A DNA stretch of 42,638 nt, from positions 1 through 42,638 of the forward strand of contig CARYZD010000012.1 in the NCBI GenBank assembly GCA_949106495.1, written 5' to 3'. The translations under genes and the position numbers were made by a program. Below are positions 1 through 7,250 of the stretch, piece by piece; position 1 is the first letter of the stretch; the number at the start of each line of letters is the position of its first letter. Origin of the DNA: an uncultured Clostridia bacterium (GTDB lineage: Bacteria; Bacillota; Clostridia; TANB77; CAG-465). The notes below the pieces were generated by a model. The model was not told where the DNA came from, ran no database searches, and saw only the letters and a program-made list of their open reading frames with translations.

Positions 1-64
1 TTTCTTTATCTATTGGTTCAAATTCTTTCTTTTCTTTTGTTAGTGTATTGTATATTTTTAACAT
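1..64 (-). CDS. cysS: cysteinyl-tRNA synthetase, N-terminal fragment (cut by window edge)
   Basis: Only the first 21 codons are in the window. On the minus strand the ATG at 62-64 follows a GGAAAGGTGG ribosome binding site, and the peptide begins MLKIYNTLTKEKKEFEPI. This closely resembles the N-terminus of Gram-positive CysRS (typically K-x-Y-N-T-L-T-R-K-K-E-x-F-x-P). CysRS charges tRNA-Cys in the cytoplasm. The rest lies left of the window, so catalytic motifs cannot be checked. The gene is divergent from the MscS gene at 241. Confidence 0.8.
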   Translation of the reverse strand, partial: MLKIYNTLTKEKKEFEPIDKE

Positions 65-189
65 ACTCTAACCACCTTTCCAGTCTAATACATTATATAC
101 TATTCTATGTTTTTTTTCAATTATATGTCAAATTTAATTATTGTTTTACTAAAATTATATTTTATTATACAAATAATTATATTGCTTTA

Positions 190-218
190 TTGAAAATATT
201 TTTTTGATATTATATAAT
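190..218 (+). promoter_or_regulatory. sigma-A-type promoter of the first MscS gene
   Basis: TTGAAA at 190-195 and TATAAT at 213-218 are separated by 17 bp. They lie just upstream of an AAGGAGG site and the ATG at 241. The rest of the 65-240 interval is AT-rich spacer between the divergent cysS and MscS genes, and I see nothing else in it. Confidence 0.65.
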
Positions 219-240
219 TTTATATATTAAGGAGGATATT

Positions 241-1299
241 ATGGAAAAAGTAATTGAAACTTTAGGTACTTTTTTTGATGTAAAATCATTCTCAGTAAAA
301 AGATTAATTATAGCTGCATTAGTACTTGCAAGCTTTTACATACTTAGAGGGCTATTCTCTACTATAATTATTAAGATATTTAAAGTAAAAGGAAAAATTA
401 ATATTAAATCTAATAATTTTTATAATCCATTAAGAGTATTTTTTGGAGGATTAGGATTATATACTTCACTTATAATACTTGGACCTACTGCTCCATTTAG
501 AACTTTTTTAAATAAAATTTTAAGACTGTCTATAATTTTACTTGTAACTTACTCAATTGGAAACTTAGTTGCACCTCATTCTAAATTTGAGAAAAAATTA
601 AGAACAAAAATGACAAAAGCTAATGATTCGCTCATTAGAATGATATGTAAATCTCTAAAATTAATTATATATATAATTGGTGGAGTTATATTAATTAGTG
701 AACTTGGTTATAACATTAGTGGCTTAATAACAGGACTTGGAATAGGTGGTGTTGCAATAGCTCTTGCTGCACAAGATACAGCTTCAAATATTATTGGTGC
801 TTTAATGATAGTTTTAGATAAACCATTTGAAATTGGAGACTGGATAAGAGTTGGTACAACAGAAGGTAGTATTGAAGAATTTACTTTTAGAAGTACAAGA
901 ATTAGAGAAGCAAAAAACTGTGTTGTTTCTATTCCTAATTCAGTTGTCGTAAATTCTGCAATAACAAATTGGAGTAGATTACAAAAAAGAAGAATAGATA
1001 TAAATTTAGTATTAGAATTTGATACAACTTTAAAGAAAGTCGCAGATGTTCAAAATGATATTTTAATATTTTTAGAAAGTGAACAAAACATACTTAATGA
1101 TGGATTATTTGTTAGATTTAGCGATATTACAGATGATGGATATAACTTAAAAATAGTTTGTTATACACCAATACTTAATTACTTAGATTATATGGAATAT
1201 TTAGATAGTTTAAATTACAAAATAATGAGTATTTTACACAAGCACAAAGCATCACTTGCATACAATACCCAAACATTATATTTAAAAAATTCAAAATAA
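241..1299 (+). CDS. MscS-family mechanosensitive ion channel
   Basis: A 352-aa membrane protein of the small-conductance mechanosensitive channel family, which opens under membrane tension to release solutes on osmotic downshock. There are hydrophobic segments near residues 20-40, 65-85, 95-110 and 135-155. The signature pore helix and beta-domain junction follow around residues 160-215 (GLGIGGVAIALAAQDTASN, then the FEIGDWIRVG type motif). The C-terminal part matches the alpha/beta vestibule. The start is fixed by AAGGAGG 7 nt upstream. It is monocistronic: it has its own promoter (190-218) and a terminator directly after the stop. A second, smaller MscS relative lies nearby at 1915-2793 on the other strand. 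Confidence 0.9.
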   Translation: MEKVIETLGTFFDVKSFSVKRLIIAALVLASFYILRGLFSTIIIKIFKVKGKINIKSNNFYNPLRVFFGGLGLYTSLIILGPTAPFRTFLNKILRLSIILLVTYSIGNLVAPHSKFEKKLRTKMTKANDSLIRMICKSLKLIIYIIGGVILISELGYNISGLITGLGIGGVAIALAAQDTASNIIGALMIVLDKPFEIGDWIRVGTTEGSIEEFTFRSTRIREAKNCVVSIPNSVVVNSAITNWSRLQKRRIDINLVLEFDTTLKKVADVQNDILIFLESEQNILNDGLFVRFSDITDDGYNLKIVCYTPILNYLDYMEYLDSLNYKIMSILHKHKASLAYNTQTLYLKNSK

Positions 1300-1302
1300 A
1301 AA

Positions 1303-1330
1303 TACGAACTTATTAAGTTCGTATTTTTTT
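1303..1330. terminator. bidirectional intrinsic terminator
   Basis: A perfect 9-bp stem (TACGAACTT/AAGTTCGTA) with a 3-nt loop at 1303-1323 is followed by seven T on the plus strand and preceded by five A. It can serve both the MscS gene ending at 1299 and the converging gene ending at 1332. Confidence 0.85.
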
Positions 1331-1331
1331 A

Positions 1332-1871
1332 CTATATTTCTAACATATTAAATACTAATGCTTCAGAATCATATTTGTATAATATACTTGTATCTATAGA
1401 CATAGCATATTTAGATATAAAATTAAGTGCATTATCTTTTTCTTCATATGCAACAAATACTAAACATTTATTATTTGCAATTGTTGTTGTTCCTTGATTA
1501 AATATAAGTCTTGCATTATCCATACTAATATTAAGTTTTAATTTATCTGCTGGAATACTTTTAAATTTATCCATTATATTTTGTTTTATACCAGCTAATG
1601 TATTTTCATCAATTGCCTCTCCTGACTCATTTACAAAATCTGTAACTGTTTCAGTATAGTCTTGTGGTACATTATATGGATTTCCATCATATTCAATTTC
1701 TTGTGAATTACTAACATTATTTCCACCTATAGTTTGATCTGTTCCATTTAGTGTAATTTCAGACTTATTACCAATAGCTTTACAAATTACTACTATTAAT
1801 ATTATTAAAATAACTAAAATAGTTATAAATATACTTAATCTTTTTTTATTAACTTTTGTTCCTTTTCTCAT
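1332..1871 (-). CDS. membrane-anchored hypothetical protein
   Basis: A 179-aa protein of unknown function. The N-terminus is basic (MRKGTKVNKKR) and is followed by one strongly hydrophobic helix (about residues 13-31) with no lipobox, so it should be an N-terminally anchored extracytoplasmic protein. The outer part is rich in N, D and E. An upstream in-frame GTG at 1880 would add three residues, but AGGTGA sits 5 nt before the ATG at 1871, which is the better start. It is 43 nt downstream of the second MscS gene in the same direction, so the two may be co-transcribed. I do not recognise a family. Confidence 0.75.
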   Translation of the reverse strand: MRKGTKVNKKRLSIFITILVILIILIVVICKAIGNKSEITLNGTDQTIGGNNVSNSQEIEYDGNPYNVPQDYTETVTDFVNESGEAIDENTLAGIKQNIMDKFKSIPADKLKLNISMDNARLIFNQGTTTIANNKCLVFVAYEEKDNALNFISKYAMSIDTSILYKYDSEALVFNMLEI

Positions 1872-1914
1872 ACAACTCACCTAGCAAAATTATACCAAAA
1901 TATATAAAAAAAAT

Positions 1915-2793
1915 CTACTCTTTTTTATATAATTCTATTTTTCCTTCTCTATTGCATTTTAATATATCTAGCCATATAGAGTTTTCCACATTTCTTTGTT
2001 TTTTAGGATGTACAAGAAATCTTAAATACAGCTCAATATGTGCGTCTACTACTTCTATATATATAATTGGTTCTAAATTATTAAAATATATTCTATATTC
2101 AGTTGAAGCGTCATTTACTTCATCTTCCATTTTATTTGGAATATTTCTAATTGTACTATTTTTCTTAACAATTTTATATAATTCTTTCTTAGTTTGGTAA
2201 ACATCTGCATCAAGTGGTATATTAATCTTTATTTCATCCCAAATATACTTAAATGCTTTTATATAATTTTTTACAGGATATGTAAATATTAATGAATTAG
2301 GTACATGTACAATTCTTCCTGTACTTTGCTCCCCATTAACTCTGTCTCCAATTTCAAGTAAATCAAAACCAGTTTTATTTATATTTACAACATCTCCTTT
2401 TAGGCCGTTTATTTCTATTCTGTCTTCCAGTGAAAATAATTTACTAGTTCTAATATATATACCAGAAAAGAAATTAAATATAATATCTTTTAAAGATAAA
2501 GTAATAGCTGTAGAAATAAAAGTAATAAATGTTATAAAATTCTTTAAATAATCTACCCATACAAGTCCTAGTAAAATAAAAGTTATACAAGTAGCAATAG
2601 TGCTACCTTTTTTATTATACATATACTTTTCTTTTGAATTTAAATTCTTTTTTAAAGATGCTTTATATATTGCTATTTTTATAATCTTTACTATGAAAAT
2701 AATAATTATAGATATTATTATTAAATATAAATAATTACTTTTAATTGTTGTTTCTGATTCAATATAATCACAAAATTCTTTCAAATATTTCAT
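1915..2793 (-). CDS. small MscS-family mechanosensitive channel protein
   Basis: A 292-aa MscS relative, shorter than the canonical form. There are hydrophobic helices near residues 20-45 and 65-110. The pore/beta region then reads roughly ITLSLKDIIFNFFSGIYIR, then SLEDRIEINGLKGDVVNI. This corresponds to the family pattern of a glycine/alanine pore helix followed by a GD-x-I-x-I-x-G-x-x-G motif, but the pore helix is less glycine-rich than usual. A GGAAG site precedes the ATG by about 10 nt. The function is inferred from the beta-domain; gating properties cannot be judged. It is followed by the anchored protein at 1332-1871. Confidence 0.8.
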   Translation of the reverse strand: MKYLKEFCDYIESETTIKSNYLYLIIISIIIIFIVKIIKIAIYKASLKKNLNSKEKYMYNKKGSTIATCITFILLGLVWVDYLKNFITFITFISTAITLSLKDIIFNFFSGIYIRTSKLFSLEDRIEINGLKGDVVNINKTGFDLLEIGDRVNGEQSTGRIVHVPNSLIFTYPVKNYIKAFKYIWDEIKINIPLDADVYQTKKELYKIVKKNSTIRNIPNKMEDEVNDASTEYRIYFNNLEPIIYIEVVDAHIELYLRFLVHPKKQRNVENSIWLDILKCNREGKIELYKKE

Positions 2794-2943
2794 TTATAAT
2801 CACTTCCTTTTTTACTATATTATATTATATTTATATTCTTCTAAAAAAACATAATTATTATTATACTATTATTTATAATATTTTACCAGCTTTTTCACAA
2901 TATTTTCACTTTATTTGTTTACATAACGTTGAATAGAAACAAG

Positions 2944-2968
2944 AAAAAAAGCTAGGGAGAACCTAGCT
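2944..2968 (-). terminator. terminator of the intact tRNA-Asn
   Basis: On the minus strand, AGCTAGG and CCTAGCT (2950-2968) form a 7-bp stem followed by a run of T (A run at 2944-2950 on the plus strand), 4 nt after the tRNA CCA end. A near-copy of this hairpin is at 6303-6327. Confidence 0.85.
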
Positions 2969-2972
2969 ATTA

Positions 2973-3047
2973 TGGCTCCTCAAGTAGGGCTCGAACCTAC
3001 GACCCTTCGGTTAACAGCCGAATGCTCTACCACTGAGCTATTGAGGA
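2973..3047 (-). tRNA. tRNA-Asn (anticodon GTT)
   Basis: A complete 75-nt tRNA with encoded CCA. The acceptor stem is TCCTCAA/TTGAGGA. The anticodon stem is TTCGG/CCGAA with loop CTGTTAA (anticodon GTT), and the T arm is GTAGG-TTCGAGC-CCTAC. The last 55 nt match the tRNA-Asn at the right window edge, and the last 40 nt match the prophage core at 6334. This copy is intact and is not disrupted by the prophage. Confidence 0.97.
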
Positions 3048-3067
3048 ATATTTCTTATTACACAAAT

Positions 3068-3096
3068 ATAATATCATTTAATAAAAAAAATGTAAA
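3068..3096 (-). promoter_or_regulatory. promoter of the intact tRNA-Asn
   Basis: On the minus strand, TTTACA (3091-3096) and TATTAT (3068-3073) are spaced 17 bp, about 20 nt upstream of the tRNA 5' end at 3047. The placement fits a single-gene tRNA transcript ending at the 2944-2968 terminator. Confidence 0.6.
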
Positions 3097-3127
3097 TAGT
3101 TAAGACAAAAAAATATATATTTTTTAT

Positions 3128-4213
3128 TTACTTCAAAATATTTTGATTTAATACTGTTATACTATATAAAAATAATACATCTTGATTTTTAAAATTAATA
3201 TATTTCTCTAATAATTTACTAGACATATATCGCAAATCTATTAATATAATATTTTTATAATTTTCAACTAATAATGGCGCTATGCTACTTCCAAATGAAT
3301 CTCTAAATAATATTAAATCTTTTTCACTATTACTATTTTTATTTTCTATGTTAATAATTGGAACTGCTCCTGATAAAAATATATCATATGTATCATTTGT
3401 ATAATTACTACTATATATTTTACCTTTAATATTACTTTCATAATTATATGTTATGCAATTGTCTATTGTATTATTAGTTAATATATACATTTTATCTGGT
3501 TTAATATCAATTCCTAATTGTCCATAATATGTACCATAAAAATCTCCTATTTCCATTTTATTGTACATAACATTATAATTGTTTTCTAGATTCATTTCCT
3601 TTTGTATTTTACTTACTATTTGCTGTAAATTTTCTTGTTTCCAATGTAAATCTGTCCTATAATAATCATCTAATTCTAAATTTTGTGTAATATCTATAAA
3701 CTTTAAATTTTGTAAATTCTTTTTAATTATTTTAGTACATTCATCATATTTTATTTTTAAATGGTCATCATTTTCTAAATAATAGTTTTTATCTGGAATT
3801 ATTGAATAATATACATTCATTCCCTTTAAATGTTTTTCATATACTTCACTAATTTTTTTGGCTGATGATTCAATATTTTTTTCTTTTAATGGATACTCCA
3901 TCTTATATATTGCATTATCTTTTATAAATAAATCATCTGAATCTTTTTGCCTTAATATATTAATACTAAAATATGACTTTATTTTTCTAAATAAATCTCT
4001 TCCTATAAACTGGTCAGATACATACTTTTCTAATTTATTTGCAAAATTACCATTTATTAATTCAATAAATGTAATTTTAGGAAACTGTGAAAGTCTTCTT
4101 TTCTCTGTTTTTGATATATATTTATCTTCTTTAATTATATTAACTATAAATGTTAAAAATATAATTAATATAAAGCCTATTACAATAATTACATGTTTTG
4201 TCTTATCTTTCAC
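3128..4213 (-). CDS. DHHW family protein, partner of MBOAT acyltransferase
   Basis: A 361-aa protein with one N-terminal membrane helix (about residues 8-27) and an extracytoplasmic domain. The sequence YRTDLHWKQ (D188, H190, W191) corresponds to the family's DHHW-type motif, and LILFRDSFGSS near residue 300 resembles an SGNH/AlgX-like Asp-Ser motif. Such proteins pair with MBOAT transferases in O-acylation of envelope polymers; the substrate is unknown here. The start is GTG with AGGAGG 7 nt upstream. The gene begins 11 nt after the MBOAT stop, as the last gene of a three-gene operon. Confidence 0.82.
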   Translation of the reverse strand: MKDKTKHVIIVIGFILIIFLTFIVNIIKEDKYISKTEKRRLSQFPKITFIELINGNFANKLEKYVSDQFIGRDLFRKIKSYFSINILRQKDSDDLFIKDNAIYKMEYPLKEKNIESSAKKISEVYEKHLKGMNVYYSIIPDKNYYLENDDHLKIKYDECTKIIKKNLQNLKFIDITQNLELDDYYRTDLHWKQENLQQIVSKIQKEMNLENNYNVMYNKMEIGDFYGTYYGQLGIDIKPDKMYILTNNTIDNCITYNYESNIKGKIYSSNYTNDTYDIFLSGAVPIINIENKNSNSEKDLILFRDSFGSSIAPLLVENYKNIILIDLRYMSSKLLEKYINFKNQDVLFLYSITVLNQNILK

Positions 4214-4224
4214 AGTCTTACCTC

Positions 4225-5610
4225 CTAAAATCTAAAATATAAAAACGGATTAAATGAGTCATCTATTATATAACTTGTAGAAATAATAAATATAAATAAT
4301 AAAAAAATGGGTTCTAATAAATTTTTAATTCCTTTTGGTTTAATTTTACTACAAATCATTTTTACTGCTGGTGTTGCTCCAATAATTCCTATAAGCAATA
4401 CTACAAAATAGCTTTTTAAATAATATATACTCTCATCTGAAATTATTGAGCTGGTATTTATTCCTATTAGGCCTTCCAAACATTTTATTGTTTCAGATAA
4501 TTTCTGATTATTAAAAACTATAAAACTTATCATTACTATAATTAAAGTATAAATTCTAGTAAATATTTTAGGTATTTTATTTAAATATTTTTGTAATATA
4601 ATTTTTTCCAATATTAATAAAATTCCAAAATATAATCCCCATATTATAAAGTTCCATTGAGCTCCATGCCATAATCCTGTTAAAAACCATACAACTAATA
4701 TATTTCTAATCCATTTTAAAGTACTAACCCTATTACCACCAAGTGGTATATATATATAATCCCTAAACCATGTGCTTAATGATATATGCCATCTTCTCCA
4801 AAAATCTGTTATAGATTTAGCTATATATGGATAATTAAAATTTTCTAAAAATTCAAAGCCAAACATTTTCCCAATTCCAATTGCCATATCTGAATAACCT
4901 GAAAAATCAAAATAAATTTGTAGCATTCCAGATATAGCATACAACCAATAAAATAATACACTATTATCATAAGTTGCTAAAAATTTATTAATTAAAACTC
5001 CTAAAATATTAGCTATTAATACTTTTTTACCTAAACCAATTATAAATCTCCTGATTCCATTACTAAACTTTTTAAATGAATATTCCCTTTTATCAATTTG
5101 ATTTTCAATTGTTGTATATCTTACAATTGGACCTGCTATTAATTGTGGAAATAAAGAAACATACATAGCTAATTTTAAAATATTCTTTTGAACTTTAGCT
5201 TTTCCAATATATATATCAATAAGATAGCTAATTACTTGAAATGTATAAAAAGATATTCCTATTGGAAGTGCTAAATGTACAAAATCTAATTTATTACTAA
5301 TAAAAAAATTAATATTTTCAACTATAAAATTAATATATTTAAAATAAATTAAATTGCCTGTAATTATAATTATTGATATAACTAACAATAATTTAGATTG
5401 TTTTCTATAATTATTAATTAAAATTCCAAATATATATGTAATAATTATAATGCTTATCATTAATAACACATATTTGGGCTCACCATAAAAATAAAATAGT
5501 AATGAAGATAATAATAATACAATATTTTTAAACTTACTTGGAGATAAATAATATACCACTAATACTATTGGTAAAAAATAAAATAAAAAAAATATACTAG
5601 AAAATACCAT
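4225..5610 (-). CDS. MBOAT family membrane-bound O-acyltransferase
   Basis: A 461-aa polytopic membrane protein of the AlgI/DltB-like MBOAT family, which moves acyl groups across the membrane onto extracellular polymers. Family landmarks are present: ITDFWRRWHISLSTWFRDY around residues 267-285 (H275) and GLWHGAQWNF around 312-321 with the catalytic-type His at 315. About ten hydrophobic segments and the usual length agree. It lies between DUF4358 (26 nt upstream) and DHHW (11 nt downstream), a gene trio I associate with clostridial envelope O-acylation. The acceptor polymer cannot be told from sequence. Confidence 0.92.
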   Translation of the reverse strand: MVFSSIFFLFYFLPIVLVVYYLSPSKFKNIVLLLSSLLFYFYGEPKYVLLMISIIIITYIFGILINNYRKQSKLLLVISIIIITGNLIYFKYINFIVENINFFISNKLDFVHLALPIGISFYTFQVISYLIDIYIGKAKVQKNILKLAMYVSLFPQLIAGPIVRYTTIENQIDKREYSFKKFSNGIRRFIIGLGKKVLIANILGVLINKFLATYDNSVLFYWLYAISGMLQIYFDFSGYSDMAIGIGKMFGFEFLENFNYPYIAKSITDFWRRWHISLSTWFRDYIYIPLGGNRVSTLKWIRNILVVWFLTGLWHGAQWNFIIWGLYFGILLILEKIILQKYLNKIPKIFTRIYTLIIVMISFIVFNNQKLSETIKCLEGLIGINTSSIISDESIYYLKSYFVVLLIGIIGATPAVKMICSKIKPKGIKNLLEPIFLLFIFIISTSYIIDDSFNPFLYFRF

Positions 5611-5635
5611 ATATTTTCTCCTAACTAAAAATTAT

Positions 5636-6223
5636 TTATTGGTTATTGTATAACTCAGGTGGTAACACTATATCTTCTTCAACTTTTTCATATTCTTCTC
5701 CAACTGTTCCTGCTAATTCTTTAAATTTATTATATAAAATTTCTGCTGTTTCTTTATTTGTCATAATCAAACATATAACATTTCCACTACTTGTTGCATA
5801 AAGTTGTTCAGCCGAAACGCAAACCCACTTGTTTAAATTAATTTTATTTTTCATCTCTTCTACAATTTTATCTGCATCTACTTCATCTTTCACTTTAGCT
5901 AATATTAGAGAATATGGAGTTGATGAAATCATTGGCTCTGAAACTACTAAATATTCAAAATCATTAGAATTTTGAATTCCTGTAAATAATTCTACTAATA
6001 CAATATCTGATGTATCTACAATTTGCGTTTGAACACTTGGTGGTATTATTCCTTCATTTCCTTCATACATTTTTTCAACTATTTTAACTAATTCCTCTTC
6101 ATTGCTTACTTCTAAATTACTTTTAGCTCTATTATTTAAATTTAATACTACTATTACTAATACCAAAACAATTAATATACTAGAAATAATTACTGGAATT
6201 GTTATTTTTTTTAATTTTTCCAT
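5636..6223 (-). CDS. DUF4358 domain-containing membrane-anchored protein
   Basis: A 195-aa protein with an N-terminal helix (about residues 8-28) and a periplasm-side domain. It resembles DUF4358 proteins found next to MBOAT/DHHW operons in clostridia; the stretch from EELVKIVEKMYEG through VVSEPMISSTPYSLILAKVK fits that family. The biochemical role is unknown. It is the first gene of the operon, with AGGAGG before its ATG and a promoter at 6252-6280. Its 5' side faces the prophage junction, about 110 nt away. Confidence 0.72.
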   Translation of the reverse strand: MEKLKKITIPVIISSILIVLVLVIVVLNLNNRAKSNLEVSNEEELVKIVEKMYEGNEGIIPPSVQTQIVDTSDIVLVELFTGIQNSNDFEYLVVSEPMISSTPYSLILAKVKDEVDADKIVEEMKNKINLNKWVCVSAEQLYATSSGNVICLIMTNKETAEILYNKFKELAGTVGEEYEKVEEDIVLPPELYNNQ

Positions 6224-6251
6224 ATACTTTCCTCCTAATTTTTACATTTAA

Positions 6252-6280
6252 ATTATACTATATAAGATATTTTTTTTCAC
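6252..6280 (-). promoter_or_regulatory. candidate promoter of the DUF4358-MBOAT-DHHW operon
   Basis: On the minus strand, GTGAAA (6275-6280) and TATAAT (6252-6257) are spaced 17 bp, about 28 nt upstream of the first ATG. The -10 is perfect and the -35 is moderate. Confidence 0.5.
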
Positions 6281-6302
6281 TATTTTCATACTAATTAAAC
6301 GC

Positions 6303-6327
6303 AAAAAAGCTAGGATTTCTCCTAGCT
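6303..6327 (-). terminator. orphaned chromosomal terminator of the second tRNA-Asn
   Basis: On the minus strand, AGCTAGGA/TCCTAGCT (6308-6327) forms an 8-bp stem followed by T6. It sits 6 nt beyond the tRNA 3'-end copy at 6334, the same layout as the terminator of the intact tRNA-Asn at 2944-2968. The prophage now separates it from its tRNA gene at the right edge of the window. Confidence 0.85.
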
Positions 6328-6333
6328 GTATCT

Positions 6334-6373
6334 TGGCTCCTCAAGTAGGGCTCGAACCTACGACCCTTCGGTT
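6334..6373. repeat. prophage attachment core, left junction (40-bp tRNA-Asn 3' half)
   Basis: The 40 bp from TGG at 6334 to GTT at 6373 are identical to 42584-42623, and also to 2973-3012 of the intact tRNA. The core runs from the tRNA 3' CCA end back into the anticodon; the sequence then diverges (CAAATAA here, AACAGCC in the tRNA). This is the duplicated attachment core left by integration into tRNA-Asn. Confidence 0.95.
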
Positions 6374-6475
6374 CAAATAAAACCATTGTTAATCATTTCT
6401 AACCTCTCTAAACCTGCTATTTTTCAGTACTTTTTATTTAAAACTTTCCTAATCTCCCATATTCATTCAAAACCA

Positions 6476-6495
6476 AGTTGGGAAAAAATCGGGAA
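6476..6495 (+). repeat. candidate integrase arm-type sites, left end
   Basis: AGTTGGGAAAAAATCGGGAA contains two tandem copies of a (T)YGGGAAA unit about 10-11 bp apart. The same tandem motif in the same orientation occurs at 42505-42527 near the other end. The remainder of 6374-6537 is AT-rich non-coding DNA in which I see no gene. Confidence 0.55.
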
Positions 6496-6537
6496 TTTTA
6501 TTTTTTTATAATTTTTTAACTTTTTTCATTATTTTTC

Positions 6538-6566
6538 TCGACACTATGTACATAGTGTGATATAAT
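6538..6566 (+). promoter_or_regulatory. promoter with an 18-bp palindromic operator in its spacer
   Basis: TCGACA (6538-6543) and TATAAT (6561-6566) are spaced exactly 17 bp. The perfect palindrome ACACTATGTACATAGTGT (6541-6558) fills the spacer and overlaps the -35, so a bound dimer would block RNA polymerase. It drives the 38-aa gene at 6597 and perhaps the RHH gene at 6788. Confidence 0.75.
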
Positions 6567-6596
6567 ATAAGTGTAATAAGGAAGGGGGTGAATAAA

Positions 6597-6713
6597 TTGA
6601 AAAAGCTCAAACAATTATTACTAAAGTTCTTAAATAAAGAACAAAAAAATACTCCAGTTACCAGCTGGGCAACTAGAGTAGACAATTGGTTAGCTGACTT
6701 CCCAAATAACTAA
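6597..6713 (+). CDS. 38-aa small protein, unknown function
   Basis: A short gene starting at TTG (6597) with GGGGGTG six nt upstream; an in-frame GTG at 6588 is too close to the purine-rich site. The product has a basic amphipathic N-terminal half (MKKLKQLLLKFLNKEQKN) and a Trp-containing C-terminal half (VTSWATRVDNWLADFPNN). It has its own consensus-like promoter with operator and a strong hairpin after the stop, which argues that it is real. It is not recognisably a type I toxin, since there is no long hydrophobic helix. Its position beside the attachment site suggests accessory cargo. Confidence 0.6.
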   Translation: MKKLKQLLLKFLNKEQKNTPVTSWATRVDNWLADFPNN

Positions 6714-6718
6714 CCTAA

Positions 6719-6758
6719 AGAGAAAGAGAAAACTCTTCTCTTTCTCTATTATATTATT
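6719..6758 (+). terminator. terminator after the 38-aa gene
   Basis: A perfect 12-bp stem AGAGAAAGAGAA/TTCTCTTTCTCT (6719-6730, 6736-6747) with a 5-nt loop. The following tract (ATTATATTATTTT) is only partly T-rich, so termination may be incomplete and allow some expression of the RHH gene at 6788. Confidence 0.65.
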
Positions 6759-6787
6759 TTAAATTTTATTTGTCAAGGAGGTATATT

Positions 6788-6976
6788 ATGGATAAATTTG
6801 ATAAGAAAAAATATGATATAAACTATAAAAAAGAAAATCAAAAACGTATCTATATAGATATAAAAAAAGAAATTGGAGAAGAATTTGACAGATTATTAAA
6901 AGAAAATAATCAAACTAGAATGGATATATTATTACCAGCTATAAAAGAATATATTGAAAAAATGCAAAAAAAATAA
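6788..6976 (+). CDS. ribbon-helix-helix (Arc/CopG-like) DNA-binding protein
   Basis: A 62-aa protein starting at the ATG at 6788, with AGGAGG spaced 6 nt. The core, roughly RIYIDIKKEIGEEFDRLLKE then NNQTRMDILLPAIKEYIEKM, follows the RHH pattern of one beta strand (RIYIDI) and two helices. RHH dimers typically bind short palindromes such as the one at 6541-6558 upstream, so autoregulation of the small locus is plausible but not shown. A stop-overlapping hairpin terminates it against the convergent RHH gene. Confidence 0.7.
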   Translation: MDKFDKKKYDINYKKENQKRIYIDIKKEIGEEFDRLLKENNQTRMDILLPAIKEYIEKMQKK

Positions 6977-6995
6977 GCAGGGATTACTCCCTGCT
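6976..6995. terminator. bidirectional terminator between convergent RHH genes
   Basis: AGCAGGGA/TCCCTGCT (6976-6983, 6988-6995) forms an 8-bp stem. On the minus strand it is followed by a T8 run, and on the plus strand by TGTCTTTCTC. It overlaps the 3' end of the minus-strand gene at 6984. Confidence 0.75.
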
Positions 6996-7151
6996 GTCTT
7001 TCTCTAAAAAATATTCTAATATTTGATTTACTACACTATTAAAGCTTATTTCGTTTTCTTCTGCTATTTTATAAATATTATCATACGTTTTGCCAGAAAA
7101 TCTAATAGTTTGTGCTACAGAATCTTTTCTTATTTTCTTTTTAAATTCCAT
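6984..7151 (-). CDS. ribbon-helix-helix (Arc-like) DNA-binding protein
   Basis: A 55-aa protein. The ATG at 7151 has GGAGGTG upstream at good spacing; the longer frame to 7184 lacks this. The sequence VAQTIRFSGKTYDNIYKIAEE-type strand and helix followed by EISFNSVVNQILEYFLE matches the Arc/CopG fold, with the conserved S-F-N-x-x-x-N-x-x-L of the second helix. It is convergent with the other RHH gene. It lies downstream of the endolysin in the same direction but has its own ribosome binding site, and it could be transcribed with the late operon or separately. Confidence 0.75.
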   Translation of the reverse strand: MEFKKKIRKDSVAQTIRFSGKTYDNIYKIAEENEISFNSVVNQILEYFLEKDSRE

Positions 7152-7228
7152 ATAATCACCTCCAATCTGGAAATGATTATACAAAAATTTTATATTATGC
7201 GTAGTGTGTTACACAATTTTATAAAGTT

Positions 7229-7250
7229 CTGTAATGAGTTACGGTATTTT
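7229..7250. terminator. weak hairpin after the endolysin gene
   Basis: CTGTAATGAGTTACGG (7229-7244) can form a 6-bp stem with a TGAG loop. It is followed by TATTTTTT on the plus strand and by a weaker T-rich tract on the minus strand. It lies 7 nt past the lysin stop and may end the late operon; the direction is unclear. Confidence 0.4.

Noticed and set aside
13..207. 64-aa plus-strand ORF at the left edge.
   Set aside because: It overlaps the cysS start antisense, has no ribosome binding site and is a hydrophobic low-complexity reading of AT-rich spacer.
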